From: CBDCHC01 sp965277055
Lineage (GTDB): Bacteria; Pseudomonadota; Gammaproteobacteria; PS1; Pseudothioglobaceae
Direction: 5' to 3'
Length of the DNA stretch: 64,000 nucleotides
Assembly (NCBI GenBank): GCA_965277055.1
Contig: OZ255703.1
Span: 186,001-250,000, forward strand
The notes beneath the pieces are model-generated. The model was given only the letters and a program-made list of their open reading frames with translations, did not search any database and had not been told where the DNA came from. The position numbers and the translations under genes were made by a program. Positions 9,107 to 17,544 of the stretch are shown piece by piece. How positions within the stretch are numbered: the first letter of the stretch is position 1; each line of letters begins with the position of its first letter.

Positions 9107-9663
9107 TTTTCATTCTCCTTGGGAATTTCAAAGCACAAATACTTTTTAATAGGCTCTGACGCATGAGTATATAAAAAAATATTGAGATTAGTTGCCAACA
9201 TATGTATAGATGCAACAATTACTAGCATAAATGATAGTGGAATCATCATCTTAATAATCCATCGATGTGTTAGCCCCCCGGGGTCGCCACTGCGTTCCCC
9301 TGTAGTAATAGCATCAAAGGTAAAATCTAAACCATACCAAATAATTAATACAGCAATTGGCCAAACAAAAAATATTACTCCTAAAATATTAATAAGTGCC
9401 TTTATCTCAGGGCTAAATTTTTCATATAAAAAATCCACACGCACATGACCATCTTGCATTATGGTGTAGGAAATACCTATTAAAAACATTGTGGCAAATA
9501 AATGCCATTCAAGCTCTTGTAAGGCAATAGATACATCATTAAATATATATCTCATAACTACATCATATACAATATTGAGCATAGTTGCTAATAATAGCAC
9601 TGCACATAGTATTCCTATACCTTTAAAGAGGAAGTTTAATAATTCAATAATATGTTTAAGCAT
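9103..9663 (-). CDS. dctQ: TRAP transporter small permease DctQ
   Basis: 186 residues with four predicted membrane helices, as expected for DctQ. Recognisable parts are LNIVYDVVMRYIFNDVSIALQELEWHLFATMFLIGISYTIMQDGHVRVDFLYEKF (about 28-82), the family hallmark with the E-W-H motif. It pairs with DctM, overlapping it by 4 bases. A strong hairpin in the 84-base gap between dctP and dctQ probably lowers expression of the membrane subunits relative to the binding protein. Confidence 0.9.
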   Translation of the reverse strand: MLKHIIELLNFLFKGIGILCAVLLLATMLNIVYDVVMRYIFNDVSIALQELEWHLFATMFLIGISYTIMQDGHVRVDFLYEKFSPEIKALINILGVIFFVWPIAVLIIWYGLDFTFDAITTGERSGDPGGLTHRWIIKMMIPLSFMLVIVASIHMLATNLNIFLYTHASEPIKKYLCFEIPKENEK

Positions 9664-9707
9664 ATGTTTGTTAAAATATTTCCTTAGGAATCAGCATACT
9701 ACAAATA

Positions 9708-9735
9708 AATAAGCCGCCAATAAAGGCGGCTTATT
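9708..9735 (-). terminator. Intra-operon hairpin between dctP and dctQ
   Basis: A perfect 11-bp inverted repeat, AATAAGCCGCC and GGCGGCTTATT, with a 6-base loop. On the minus strand it follows dctP and is trailed by a weak T-rich stretch. It may be a partial terminator or a 3' stabiliser of dctP mRNA, giving more binding protein than permease, as commonly seen in solute transporter operons. Confidence 0.75.
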
Positions 9736-9747
9736 ACTATACAAATA

Positions 9748-10845
9748 TTACTTCAAACTATTTAAATATGCTTGATCAGAAATTTCTGACCACTCTCTAG
9801 CTTTTTTCATATACTCTTGCTGAGATGAAATAATTTTTGCTGCCATTTCGCTTTCTGCTGATTTTTTTGCTAGTAATGCTTCATTAGCATTTTTCATCGC
9901 ACTTATGACTTCAGGTGGGAATGTTTTTACTTGAATATTTGGATATTCAGCTTTCATACTTTCCCAGTTCTTCGCACTTTCATGAGTTGAAAGTACATAC
10001 ATATCCCATGCAGCCAGTTTCATCGATAATTTTAAAATTTCTTGTAAATCTACTGGCATTGACTCTAACTTTTCTTTATTAATTAAAAAATTAAGTTCAG
10101 TTGCAGGTTCATGCCATCCAGAATAGTAATAAGGGGCAATCTTATGAAAGCCCATTCTTAAATCTAACGATGGACCAACCCACTCAAGTGCGTCAATTGT
10201 TTTTCTGTCTAATGCAGTATAGAGTTCACCTGCAGGAATATTAGTCGGCTTAGCACCTAACTCAGCAAGAACTTCTCCTGCAAATCCAGGAATACGCATT
10301 TTTAAGCCTTGTAAATCCTCCACACTATTTATTTCTTTTTGAAACCAACCGCCCATTTGGTTTCCAGTATTCCCGCCATTTATAGATACAAGATTATGAT
10401 CTGAGTATACTTCAGCCATTAACTCGTTCCCACCGCCATGCTCAAACCAAGCCCACTGCTCAGAAGTAGTCATACCAAACGGCATAGTAGTAAAGTATAG
10501 CGTTTCAGGCACTTTGCCTTTATAGTAATAAGAAGCGGTATGACCTAAATCATATTGACCACTTTTCACTAAGTCAAAAATACCAAGTGCCGCTTTATGC
10601 TTTCCTTTGTCATCAATGCGAATATTGATTCTTCCATTGGACATTATATTTGCATAATTTGCTGCATTTTTCACAGCATCGGTAAAAATAGGTAGTGAAC
10701 TTGGCCAAGTCATAGCTAAGCTTAGGTTGTACACTTTATTAGTATTTGTGTCAGTTGTCGCTTGTTGGGTTGTCGTCTTATCATCACCACCACAAGAAAC
10801 TAACATAATACTTATTAACGCTATAGCAAGTCTATTTTGCAACAT
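9748..10845 (-). CDS. dctP: TRAP transporter substrate-binding lipoprotein DctP (TakP-like)
   Basis: 365 residues from the ATG at 10845, which has GGAG at proper spacing; an ATG four codons upstream is less likely. It carries a lipoprotein signal (LISIMLVSCGG, lipobox cysteine about residue 18), then a threonine/glutamine-rich linker, then the DctP fold with LAMTWPSSLPIF, SGQYDLGHTASYYYKGKVPETLYFTTMPFGMTTSEQWAW and LQGLKMRIPGFAGEVLAELGAKPTNIPAGELYTALDRKTIDALEW. This pattern resembles the TakP/2-oxoacid branch more than C4-dicarboxylate DctP, but the ligand cannot be assigned. It is unusual in being lipid-anchored rather than freely periplasmic. Confidence 0.88.
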   Translation of the reverse strand: MLQNRLAIALISIMLVSCGGDDKTTTQQATTDTNTNKVYNLSLAMTWPSSLPIFTDAVKNAANYANIMSNGRINIRIDDKGKHKAALGIFDLVKSGQYDLGHTASYYYKGKVPETLYFTTMPFGMTTSEQWAWFEHGGGNELMAEVYSDHNLVSINGGNTGNQMGGWFQKEINSVEDLQGLKMRIPGFAGEVLAELGAKPTNIPAGELYTALDRKTIDALEWVGPSLDLRMGFHKIAPYYYSGWHEPATELNFLINKEKLESMPVDLQEILKLSMKLAAWDMYVLSTHESAKNWESMKAEYPNIQVKTFPPEVISAMKNANEALLAKKSAESEMAAKIISSQQEYMKKAREWSEISDQAYLNSLK

Positions 10846-10894
10846 TATTTTCTCCATAAAAAATTTTATTTTAATGCATGTTTGAGCGATTATG

Positions 10895-11191
10895 TTAATT
10901 GTTATTCATAATTTTATCAAGGGGGGCAATAGGTTGTTCGTCATCAGTAATTAGGTTTTTTGGCGGCAACTTTTTAGTAGTGTTATTTTGATTAATAGAT
11001 AATTTCACAGTCCTACTTTCTTTGAAAGACTGTGAATTTTCTTCAGATGAAATATTTTTGATAATAACAGTGTCTTCTGGTTCAAAAAAACTAATTGCAA
11101 AAAACCCACTACCCGCGATAAGTAACACAACACTTAACCATATTAATACCTTTTTTTTAGATTTTTTTGGTTTTTTATAATATTCAATCAT
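10895..11191 (-). CDS. Small single-span membrane protein, unknown
   Basis: 98 residues: a lysine-rich N-terminus (YYKKPKKSKKK), one membrane helix at about 15-33 (VLIWLSVVLLIAGSGFFAI), then a polar tail with many S, N and K residues. The topology would be N-in with the tail in the periplasm. It starts 13 bases after rlmN and is probably cotranscribed. In many gammaproteobacteria rlmN is followed by pilF and rodZ; this could be an unrelated small protein or a much reduced remnant of one of those, but no similarity is visible. Confidence 0.55.
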   Translation of the reverse strand: MIEYYKKPKKSKKKVLIWLSVVLLIAGSGFFAISFFEPEDTVIIKNISSEENSQSFKESRTVKLSINQNNTTKKLPPKNLITDDEQPIAPLDKIMNNN

Positions 11192-11203
11192 AAAAAGATA
11201 CTG

Positions 11204-12259
11204 TTATAAGTAAGGCGTTGTAAGTTTACGTTTATTAAGTACTTTACCAGCTAGTTGCCCGCACGCACCTGCAACCTCATCCCCACGGGTACGCCGAGTT
11301 GTACAACGAATATTGCTTTGGTGAATAATATCTTGAAATGCAGCAATGGTGTGCTTGCTTGAACACTCAAATCCTGAATTTTCAAAACTATTAAATGGAA
11401 TAAGATTTACCTTACTAGGAATATTTTGCAATAAACGAACTAACTCTCTTGCATCTGCTAGAGAGTCGTTAACCCCTTTAAGCATTACATATTCAAAGAG
11501 AATATGTCGCTTTTGCTCCCCGCCAACAATATATGCTTCGCAAGCCTTTAGTAATTCGCTTAATGGGTATTTTTGATTAATAGGCACTAAATAATCTCTA
11601 AGTTCATTGGTTACAGCATGCAAAGATATAGCCAAACTCACTGGAGTATGTTCAATCATTCTATGCATAGCTGGTACTACTCCAGAAGTAGAGATAGTAA
11701 CTTTACGCCGAGAAAGCCCAAAAAAATAATCATCCAAAATCATGTTAGCTGATTTATAAGTATTTGCCTCATTTAATAAAGGCTCGCCCATGCCCATATA
11801 GACTACATTAGTAATATGCACGCCACTTGCCTTGGCAATTATGAGTTGTGCAATAATTTCACTAGTTGTTAAATTACGATTAAATCCTTGCTTACCTGTA
11901 GCGCAGAATTTACAATCCAAACTACAGCCTACCTGAGTAGAAATACAAAGGGTTCCTCTCTCTTCTTCTGGAATATATACTGTTTCTATGTAGTTATCAT
12001 CATCCAGAGCCAAAATCCAGTTGAGCACACCATCACTAGAGGTATTCAGTGATTGTACTTTGGGTAATTCTAATGAAGTAAGAGTTGCGAGCTTTTCTCG
12101 TAATGGCTTTGAGATGTTAAGCATTTGCTCTATATCAAGGCAACCGTGATGATAGACCCATTGGCTTAGTTGTTTCGCCCGATATGATTTTTCACCCATA
12201 TCGGTAAAAAAACTTTCTAACTCAGAGCGATTAAAATTAAGGAGATTTTGGGTAAACAC
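11204..12259 (-). CDS. rlmN: Dual-specificity 23S rRNA/tRNA (adenine-C2) methyltransferase RlmN
   Basis: 351 residues starting at GTG. It contains the radical-SAM cluster motif CSLDCKFC (Cys-x3-Cys-x2-Cys) preceded by GTLCISTQVG, the segment NVVYMGMGEPLLN, VTISTSGVVPAM, AISLHAVTNELRD, and the C-terminal CTTRRTRGDEVAGACGQLAG with the second catalytic cysteine. RlmN methylates A2503 of 23S rRNA and A37 of several tRNAs. Length is normal. It follows ndk, a common gammaproteobacterial arrangement. A perfect 10-bp inverted repeat lies just upstream of its start. Confidence 0.94.
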   Translation of the reverse strand: MFTQNLLNFNRSELESFFTDMGEKSYRAKQLSQWVYHHGCLDIEQMLNISKPLREKLATLTSLELPKVQSLNTSSDGVLNWILALDDDNYIETVYIPEEERGTLCISTQVGCSLDCKFCATGKQGFNRNLTTSEIIAQLIIAKASGVHITNVVYMGMGEPLLNEANTYKSANMILDDYFFGLSRRKVTISTSGVVPAMHRMIEHTPVSLAISLHAVTNELRDYLVPINQKYPLSELLKACEAYIVGGEQKRHILFEYVMLKGVNDSLADARELVRLLQNIPSKVNLIPFNSFENSGFECSSKHTIAAFQDIIHQSNIRCTTRRTRGDEVAGACGQLAGKVLNKRKLTTPYL

Positions 12260-12270
12260 AAGTTAAATGG

Positions 12271-12299
12271 TAGTATAGAACATGATCTATTCTATACTA
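12271..12299. promoter_or_regulatory. Perfect 10-bp inverted repeat upstream of rlmN
   Basis: Arms TAGTATAGAA and TTCTATACTA flank a 9-base loop in the short ndk-rlmN gap, 11 bases before the rlmN GTG. It has no T-run on the minus strand, so it is not a classical terminator. It may act as an RNA hairpin affecting rlmN translation or ndk mRNA stability, or as a protein site. Confidence 0.5.
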
Positions 12300-12313
12300 C
12301 ATGATATGCAAAA

Positions 12314-12736
12314 TTAACGTGTTCTTGGAACAACACCATTTGGAAAGAAATACTCTATTTCAATAGCAGCATTTTCAGCGCTATCGCTTCCATGCACTGC
12401 ATTTTCATCAATACTGACTGCAAAATCTGCACGAATCGTCCCTGCTTGTGCTTCTGCAGGATTGGTCGCACCCATCAGCTCGCGATTTTTGCTAATTGCA
12501 TTCTCGCCCTCAAGTACTTGAATCATCACTGGCCCTGAAGTCATAAATGAAACTAGGTCATTGAAAAATGGACGTTCTTTATGCACTGCATAAAATCCTT
12601 CTGCCTCTTCTTTAGATAAATGATGCATTTTTGCAGCAATAATGTGCAGTCCTGCCTCTTCAAAACGAGCATAAATTTGCCCAATAACATTTTTAGCTAC
12701 TGCATCAGGCTTGATGATTGAAAGAGTCTGTTCCAT
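12314..12736 (-). CDS. ndk: Nucleoside diphosphate kinase
   Basis: 140 residues, typical for Ndk. It begins MEQTLSIIKPDAVAKNVIG with the conserved lysine, and has ATNPAEAQAGTIRADFAVSIDENAVHGSDSAENAAIEI, which holds the phosphorylated histidine in NAVHGSDS at about residue 116. It transfers the gamma phosphate from ATP to other nucleoside diphosphates. It heads the ndk-rlmN-membrane protein unit. Confidence 0.96.
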   Translation of the reverse strand: MEQTLSIIKPDAVAKNVIGQIYARFEEAGLHIIAAKMHHLSKEEAEGFYAVHKERPFFNDLVSFMTSGPVMIQVLEGENAISKNRELMGATNPAEAQAGTIRADFAVSIDENAVHGSDSAENAAIEIEYFFPNGVVPRTR

Positions 12737-12817
12737 AGATAGATGTTTGTAAAAAAAATGTGATTTTACCAGTTATCCCCTGTATTTCACACCACAATAA
12801 TTCCATTAGGTATAAAA

Positions 12818-12841
12818 AAAGCACCCAGAGGATGCTTTTTT
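12818..12841 (-). terminator. Rho-independent terminator of the HU gene
   Basis: On the minus strand a stem GCATCC/GGGTGC with loop TCT, flanked by A6 on one side and a run of seven T on the other, 17 bases after the HU stop. Good terminator geometry. Confidence 0.85.
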
Positions 12842-12858
12842 TATAGAGTAAACTGAAA

Positions 12859-13131
12859 TTAGTTTACTGCATCTTTTAATGCTTTACCTGCTTTAAATGC
12901 TGGAATTTTAGCAGCACTAATTTGGATAGTAGCACCTGTAGCTGGATTACGACCTTCTCTCGCTGCACGCTCACGCACGATAAAAGAACCAAAACCAGTA
13001 AGTTGCACACTGTCGCCATTAGTTAATGCACCAGTTACAGAGTCAACAAATGCTTCTAATGCTCTTTTTGCATCAGCTTTAGAAATGTTAGCACCTGCTG
13101 CCATTGAATCTACTAATTCAGATTTATTCAT
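12859..13131 (-). CDS. hup: DNA-binding protein HU
   Basis: 90 residues of the HU/IHF family: MNKSELVDSMA at the start, GFGSFIVRERAAREGRNPATGATIQI (about 47-72), the DNA-binding arm with the intercalating proline in RNPATG, and PAFKAGKALKDAVN at the end. The GRNPATG motif with this C-terminus fits HU rather than IHF. It is a monocistronic gene with its own terminator. Which HU paralogue it is cannot be said. Confidence 0.93.
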   Translation of the reverse strand: MNKSELVDSMAAGANISKADAKRALEAFVDSVTGALTNGDSVQLTGFGSFIVRERAAREGRNPATGATIQISAAKIPAFKAGKALKDAVN

Positions 13132-13250
13132 ATATTACTCCCTATTTACATAACAAAATTAAATTTAAAAGAACCATTTGATACATATTATATCTTGGTT
13201 ATATACATTACAAAATACATATATTGCACCCTATTATACATAAAACTCTT

Positions 13251-13294
13251 ATTTGTGGGGTTTTTTTTATATATTTAGGAATGTGCCCACAAAT
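13251..13294. repeat. 9-bp inverted repeat upstream of ffs
   Basis: Arms ATTTGTGGG and CCCACAAAT separated by 26 bases, including a run of eight T after the left arm. It lies between the HU promoter region and the 4.5S RNA gene. It could be a terminator-like or regulatory structure; nothing else supports a role. Confidence 0.35.
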
Positions 13295-13321
13295 CTCTAA
13301 AAATAATTAAAATTTTACCCT

Positions 13322-13424
13322 TAGTCTCTAATCATTCTAGTAATGCAGAATTACCAACCCCGCCAGGTTCGGAAGAAAGCAACGGTAGTAATAATGCATG
13401 TATTAGTTCCTTGATTAGAGGCTA
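13322..13424 (+). ncRNA. ffs: 4.5S signal recognition particle RNA
   Basis: About 103 nt. The two ends pair over 13 positions (TAGTCTCTAATCA with TGATTAGAGGCTA, one G-U pair). The middle contains the conserved SRP domain IV loop: CGCCAGGTTCGGAAGAAAGC followed by AACGG, corresponding to the GGAAGNAAGCA core that binds Ffh. It lies just ahead of dnaX, a common location for ffs in proteobacteria. The end points are taken from the terminal stem. Confidence 0.92.
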
Positions 13425-13442
13425 TCTTAATCACTTAATTAT

Positions 13443-14761
13443 ATGCCTGATAACTACCTCGTCCTTGCTCGCAAATATCGCCCTCGTAATTTTAAGGAGT
13501 TGATTGGGCAGGACTATGCCAAACAAACCTTAATAAATGCCTTGGAGCGTAAAAAACTTCATCATGGATTTTTATTTACTGGCACTAGAGGGGTGGGTAA
13601 GACTACTATTGCACGCATTTTAGCAAAATCCTTTAACTGCGAAACAGGTATTACCAGCTCTCCATGCGGAGTATGTGATAGTTGCAAGGAAATTACTAAT
13701 GGTTCTGCAATTGATGTGATAGAGATTGACGCAGCATCAAATACGCAAGTAGAAAAAATGCGAACACTCTTAGATAGTACTCAGTACACCCCTTCGCGCT
13801 CAAGATTTAAAATTTATATTATTGATGAAGTGCATATGCTCTCTGGGAGTAGTTTTAATGCATTGTTAAAAACTCTTGAAGAGCCACCTGAGCATATTAA
13901 ATTTATTTTTGCTACTACCGACCCTGCTAAACTTCCTATTACTATCTTATCTCGTTGTTTGCAATTTAATTTGCAACACCTCAGCATTACAGAAATAAGT
14001 GATAATCTGGCTCAAATTCTCACTACCGAGTCACTCACCTTTGAGCAACCCGCACTCACAAAAATAGCCGAATTAGGCAATGGTTCCATGCGCGATAGTT
14101 TAAGTATTTTGGATCAGGCTATTGCGTTTGGTGATGGTAATGTATCACTAGATGTAGTAGAGCAGATGCTCGGCATTGTAGATACCCACTCTACCGAGGA
14201 GCTAATGGATGCAATCGTGCATAAAGACTACCCAAAAGCCCAATCGCTTATAAATACTGCATATAAAAATGGAGCAAATATATTAGAACTTATTAAAACC
14301 CTAGCGAGTATGTTTCATAGTATTGCTTTATCTCATCAGATACCTAGTAGTGAGCCAAAGATTTCCCAGTGGGCTTCGCTCCTGTGTGCTAAAGAAGTGC
14401 AACTCTATTATCATCTTTTACTGAGTAGCTTAAAAGAAGCTGAATTTGCAACTAGTGATAAACATACTATTGAAATGGCAATTCTGCGTATCTTTGCCTT
14501 ATATGAAGATGAGGGTGACAATAAAAAGGAAAGCACTAAAAAAAAAGCCTAATCAATAGCACCGCATCGTCTCATGCATCAGTGCAATACACTACTCCAG
14601 TAGAACCAATATCTCCAACATCTTCCTATGCTGAGCCATTGGCTAAACAGTCAAAATCACATGCTGCAGAATTTTTAGCGGATGCACAGGTGCAAAGACT
14701 ACAAACACTATTTGAATTTGAGTTTCAACCAGAGCACATCTCTCAACTCAGAGAATCTTAG
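13443..14761 (+). CDS. dnaX: DNA polymerase III subunits tau/gamma (tau by -1 frameshift; gamma-like product ends at 14552)
   Basis: The zero frame gives 369 residues with the clamp-loader ATPase: GTRGVGKT Walker A (about 43-50), zinc cysteines in CETGITSSPCGVCDSC, Walker B YIIDEVHML, SRCLQF with the arginine finger, then domain III up to about residue 355. It stops at TAA 14550-14552 just after a run of nine A (14538-14546). Shifting -1 there opens a further 70 codons (SLINSTASSH...ISQLRES) to TAG at 14759-14761. The longer product is about 439 residues against 643 in E. coli tau, so the DnaB- and polymerase-binding domains IV-V are much reduced or absent. The tau stop overlaps the convergent rnfD stop. 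Confidence 0.85.
14525..14585 (+). promoter_or_regulatory. Candidate programmed frameshift/slippage site in dnaX
   Basis: Three elements line up. A purine-rich SD-like AAAGGAAAG lies at 14525-14533. A run of nine A at 14538-14546 is read as AAA AAA AAA in the zero frame. A possible bipartite hairpin at 14559-14585 pairs GCAC with GTGC and GCAT with ATGC. E. coli dnaX uses an SD-like element, an A-rich slippery heptamer and a hairpin; Thermus dnaX uses transcriptional slippage on a nine-A run. Either mechanism would fit here. Confidence 0.65.
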
Positions 14762-15612
14762 CGCTTGACGTAATAGTCAATCAATGGTGCACACATATTG
14801 GCAATCAAAATAGCAAATGCAAAGCCATCTGGATAATTGCCAAATTCACGGATAATCACAGTAAGCACCCCAATGAGTATAGCATAAATAATTCTGCCTC
14901 TATAGCCTGTTGGACTGCTTACGCCATCGGTAGCAATAAAAAATGCCCCGAATAAGGTTGCACCAAACAGGATATGCATAAACGACCCATCAATACCAAT
15001 ACCTAATAGCGCTATCACTACAATGATGACCAGTGGTGTATGCCAAGTAATAATCCCACGAAACAATAAATACAGTCCGCCTACTGCGAATAAACTATTA
15101 ACAATTACTAACTCATATGCAGTAGGATAAATAGCAAGGTCATGTTTAGTGCCATCTAATACAGTAGCACCGCTCACACCATCTAGGGCGAAATAACTCC
15201 AATTAGTCATTTCTATAGGAAAGGAAATAAGCAATACTGCATACCCTATCATCGCAGGATTAAATATATTATGCCCCAATCCGCCAAAGATATGCTTACC
15301 CATAATCACTGCAAAGAAGACTCCAAAACATAAGATTTCCCAAGGCAAATTAAAGGGGACACTCAACGCTAATAATACTGCAGTTAAGATACTTGAGTGA
15401 TCTAAAAGCGTTGCTTTCATTTTAGCAACTGGTGTGCCTTTGACTACTAATACGATATACTCTGCAACATAAGCCGAACCTATAGCTACCAACAAGTGTA
15501 AGAGCACCATCTCACCAAAGAGATAAGTGTAATAGCCCACAGCAGGTACTAGTGCTAATAATACCTGCAGCATAATATGAGAACTACTTAAATGTTTGAT
15601 GATATTATTCAT
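14758..15612 (-). CDS. rnfD: Electron transport complex subunit RnfD
   Basis: About 284 residues from the ATG at 15612, which overlaps the rnfC stop (ATGAATAA). A hydrophobic protein of the RnfD/NqrB family with about 8-9 helices. It shows GKHIFGGLGHNIFNPAMIGY (about 120) and DGVSGATVLDG, whose threonine is the expected covalent FMN attachment site, and TDGVSSPTGYRGRIIYA later. Rnf couples electron flow between ferredoxin and NAD to ion transport. In E. coli rnfD is followed by rnfG and rnfE; here the next gene is the convergent dnaX. Confidence 0.92.
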   Translation of the reverse strand: MNNIIKHLSSSHIMLQVLLALVPAVGYYTYLFGEMVLLHLLVAIGSAYVAEYIVLVVKGTPVAKMKATLLDHSSILTAVLLALSVPFNLPWEILCFGVFFAVIMGKHIFGGLGHNIFNPAMIGYAVLLISFPIEMTNWSYFALDGVSGATVLDGTKHDLAIYPTAYELVIVNSLFAVGGLYLLFRGIITWHTPLVIIVVIALLGIGIDGSFMHILFGATLFGAFFIATDGVSSPTGYRGRIIYAILIGVLTVIIREFGNYPDGFAFAILIANMCAPLIDYYVKR

Positions 15613-17020
15613 CACGCTCCTGTTGCATTTTTGCAAGTTTTGCTTTGGCAGCTTCACGCTTACGTGCCATCATTTCCTCACGTTCTTGTTTGTTGCGTTC
15701 TAGGCGATATTGGCGAAATTCAAAACGTTGTTTAGATTGCTCAGCAAGGTGTCGTTCTCTTTGTTGTTCTTTGGTTTTTGCTTTGCCAAATCTAAAATAT
15801 TCTGAGAGTGGAATATTACTCGGGCATACCTCATCACAACACCGACACAATATACAGCTATCTAATCGATAAGACTGTGCTTTAGGAATATTGTCACCCT
15901 TAATAAAAAAATATAATTGTTGTGGTAATAACTTTTCAGGACAAACTGGCACACACTCACTACATTTAATACACTCAGATACTTCAGACTTGAGTGGCTC
16001 TGAGCTATGGATAACCACATTTGTCGTTTTTAGAATAGGAGCTTTACTATCATGCACATCTATACCCATCATAATACCGTTGGTACGAATATATCCCTTT
16101 GGTTTAACATCAGTGATAAGTGAGCGAATTGGTGTACCAATAGGTACCATAATATTGTGTGGATGTTCATGTTCACCAGTGATAGTAACTACTCGCTCCA
16201 TGAGTGGTACCCCTTTTATAATGTAATCATAAACTGATTTTATGGTTGCTATATTATAAGATAACACCCCTTTTTCAACTGCGTATTCACCAGTGGCAAT
16301 ATCTATATCTAACACCTCTTTAATTAGTACTTTTTCTGCACCAGAAGAATAGAATGTGGGGACTTGGGTAATCGTTATGTATTCAGAAGAAGTTGCTTTC
16401 GTTAGTGCTGCATACAGTTCTAAATCAGCATCTTCTACAGCAATAATGATATTATCAATATTGGCAATATAACCGAGTATCAAGGCACCAGTGATGATTT
16501 CTTCTGTATACGCAAGAGTAAGTGCATAGTCAGCTTTGGCTACTGGCTCACACTCAGTAGCATTGATGAGTAATGTAGCCTCAGGTGTATGAGGAGCATA
16601 TTGAATAAAACGTTCAAGCTTAGAAGAGGTGCTAAAGCCTGCTCCTCCCAAACCAACAATACCAGAGGTATGCAAGTGTTCAATTAGCTTTTCTCTGGGT
16701 ATTTCTGAATAATTTGTATAGGTTTCATATGTTAAAACTTCTGCAGATTCTATACCCTTGTGTTCAATAATAATGCATTGTGTTGGTAAGTGAGAGGGAT
16801 GTGGAAATGGGTGGATAGTGATATCAGTTACTACACCACTAATCGAAGCATGCACATATTCATCACCCATAGCAATAACTTGTCCTTTGATTACTCGTTC
16901 ACCTATTTCTACTTCAGGTCGCATATGATTGATAGGTATAACTACTTTAGCAGTAGTAATTTGCTTTATATGATTAACATTTGCTAATGGATAGGGGTTA
17001 TCAATGCGTAATGTTTTCAT
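15605..17020 (-). CDS. rnfC: Electron transport complex subunit RnfC
   Basis: 471 residues from the ATG at 17020, overlapping the rnfB stop (ATGA). The glycine-rich NADH/FMN region is GIVGLGGAGFSTSSKLE (about 119-135). Two ferredoxin-type 4Fe-4S motifs, CIKCSECVPVCP and CILCRCCDEVCP, sit in the C-terminal third. The end is a lysine/glutamate-rich helix. It is shorter than E. coli RnfC, lacking the long alanine-rich repeat tail, as in many other bacteria. It is the peripheral cytoplasmic NADH-interacting subunit. Confidence 0.92.
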   Translation of the reverse strand: MKTLRIDNPYPLANVNHIKQITTAKVVIPINHMRPEVEIGERVIKGQVIAMGDEYVHASISGVVTDITIHPFPHPSHLPTQCIIIEHKGIESAEVLTYETYTNYSEIPREKLIEHLHTSGIVGLGGAGFSTSSKLERFIQYAPHTPEATLLINATECEPVAKADYALTLAYTEEIITGALILGYIANIDNIIIAVEDADLELYAALTKATSSEYITITQVPTFYSSGAEKVLIKEVLDIDIATGEYAVEKGVLSYNIATIKSVYDYIIKGVPLMERVVTITGEHEHPHNIMVPIGTPIRSLITDVKPKGYIRTNGIMMGIDVHDSKAPILKTTNVVIHSSEPLKSEVSECIKCSECVPVCPEKLLPQQLYFFIKGDNIPKAQSYRLDSCILCRCCDEVCPSNIPLSEYFRFGKAKTKEQQRERHLAEQSKQRFEFRQYRLERNKQEREEMMARKREAAKAKLAKMQQERDE

Positions 17021-17544
17021 GAGGTAATTACTGGAATATATGTCTGTAGTGTTTGTGGTAACGGTTGCATTACAATACAATCTACTGGGCACGGAGGTAA
17101 GCACAACTCACATCCGGTACACTCGCTCGCAATAATTGTGGTCATGAGTTTAGAGGCACCTACAATCGCATCCACTGGACACGCCTTAATACATAATGTA
17201 CAACCTATACAATCCTCTTCAATGATAAATGCGACTTGTTGTTCATCACTAATTGCATTTGCCGTATCAAGCTCCATCGTATCTACGCCTAATAATGCTG
17301 CTAAGGCATCAACTCCCTCTTGTCCGCCGGGAGGACACTGATTTATTTCCGCCTCACCTCTAGCTATAGCTTTTGCATAAGGTTTACAACCGGGATATTG
17401 GCATTGCCCACACTGAGTTTGTGGCAAAATAGCATTGATATTATCAACAAGAGGATTGCCCGAAACTTTAAACGCCTGTTTGGAAACGGCAAGAATACTA
17501 CCAATAATAATTGCAAATAGCAAAAAAATAAGTAAGGCAATCAT
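17017..17544 (-). CDS. rnfB: Electron transport complex subunit RnfB
   Basis: 175 residues. An N-terminal membrane helix (IALLIFLLFAIIIGSILAV), then the Fe-S domain CGQCQYPGCKPYAKAI(11 residues)CPPGGQ, then two 4Fe-4S ferredoxin motifs CIGCTLCIKACPVDAIVG and CTGCELCLPPCPVDCI. This order is diagnostic for RnfB. It overlaps both rnfA and rnfC by 4 bases. Confidence 0.95.
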   Translation of the reverse strand: MIALLIFLLFAIIIGSILAVSKQAFKVSGNPLVDNINAILPQTQCGQCQYPGCKPYAKAIARGEAEINQCPPGGQEGVDALAALLGVDTMELDTANAISDEQQVAFIIEEDCIGCTLCIKACPVDAIVGASKLMTTIIASECTGCELCLPPCPVDCIVMQPLPQTLQTYIPVITS

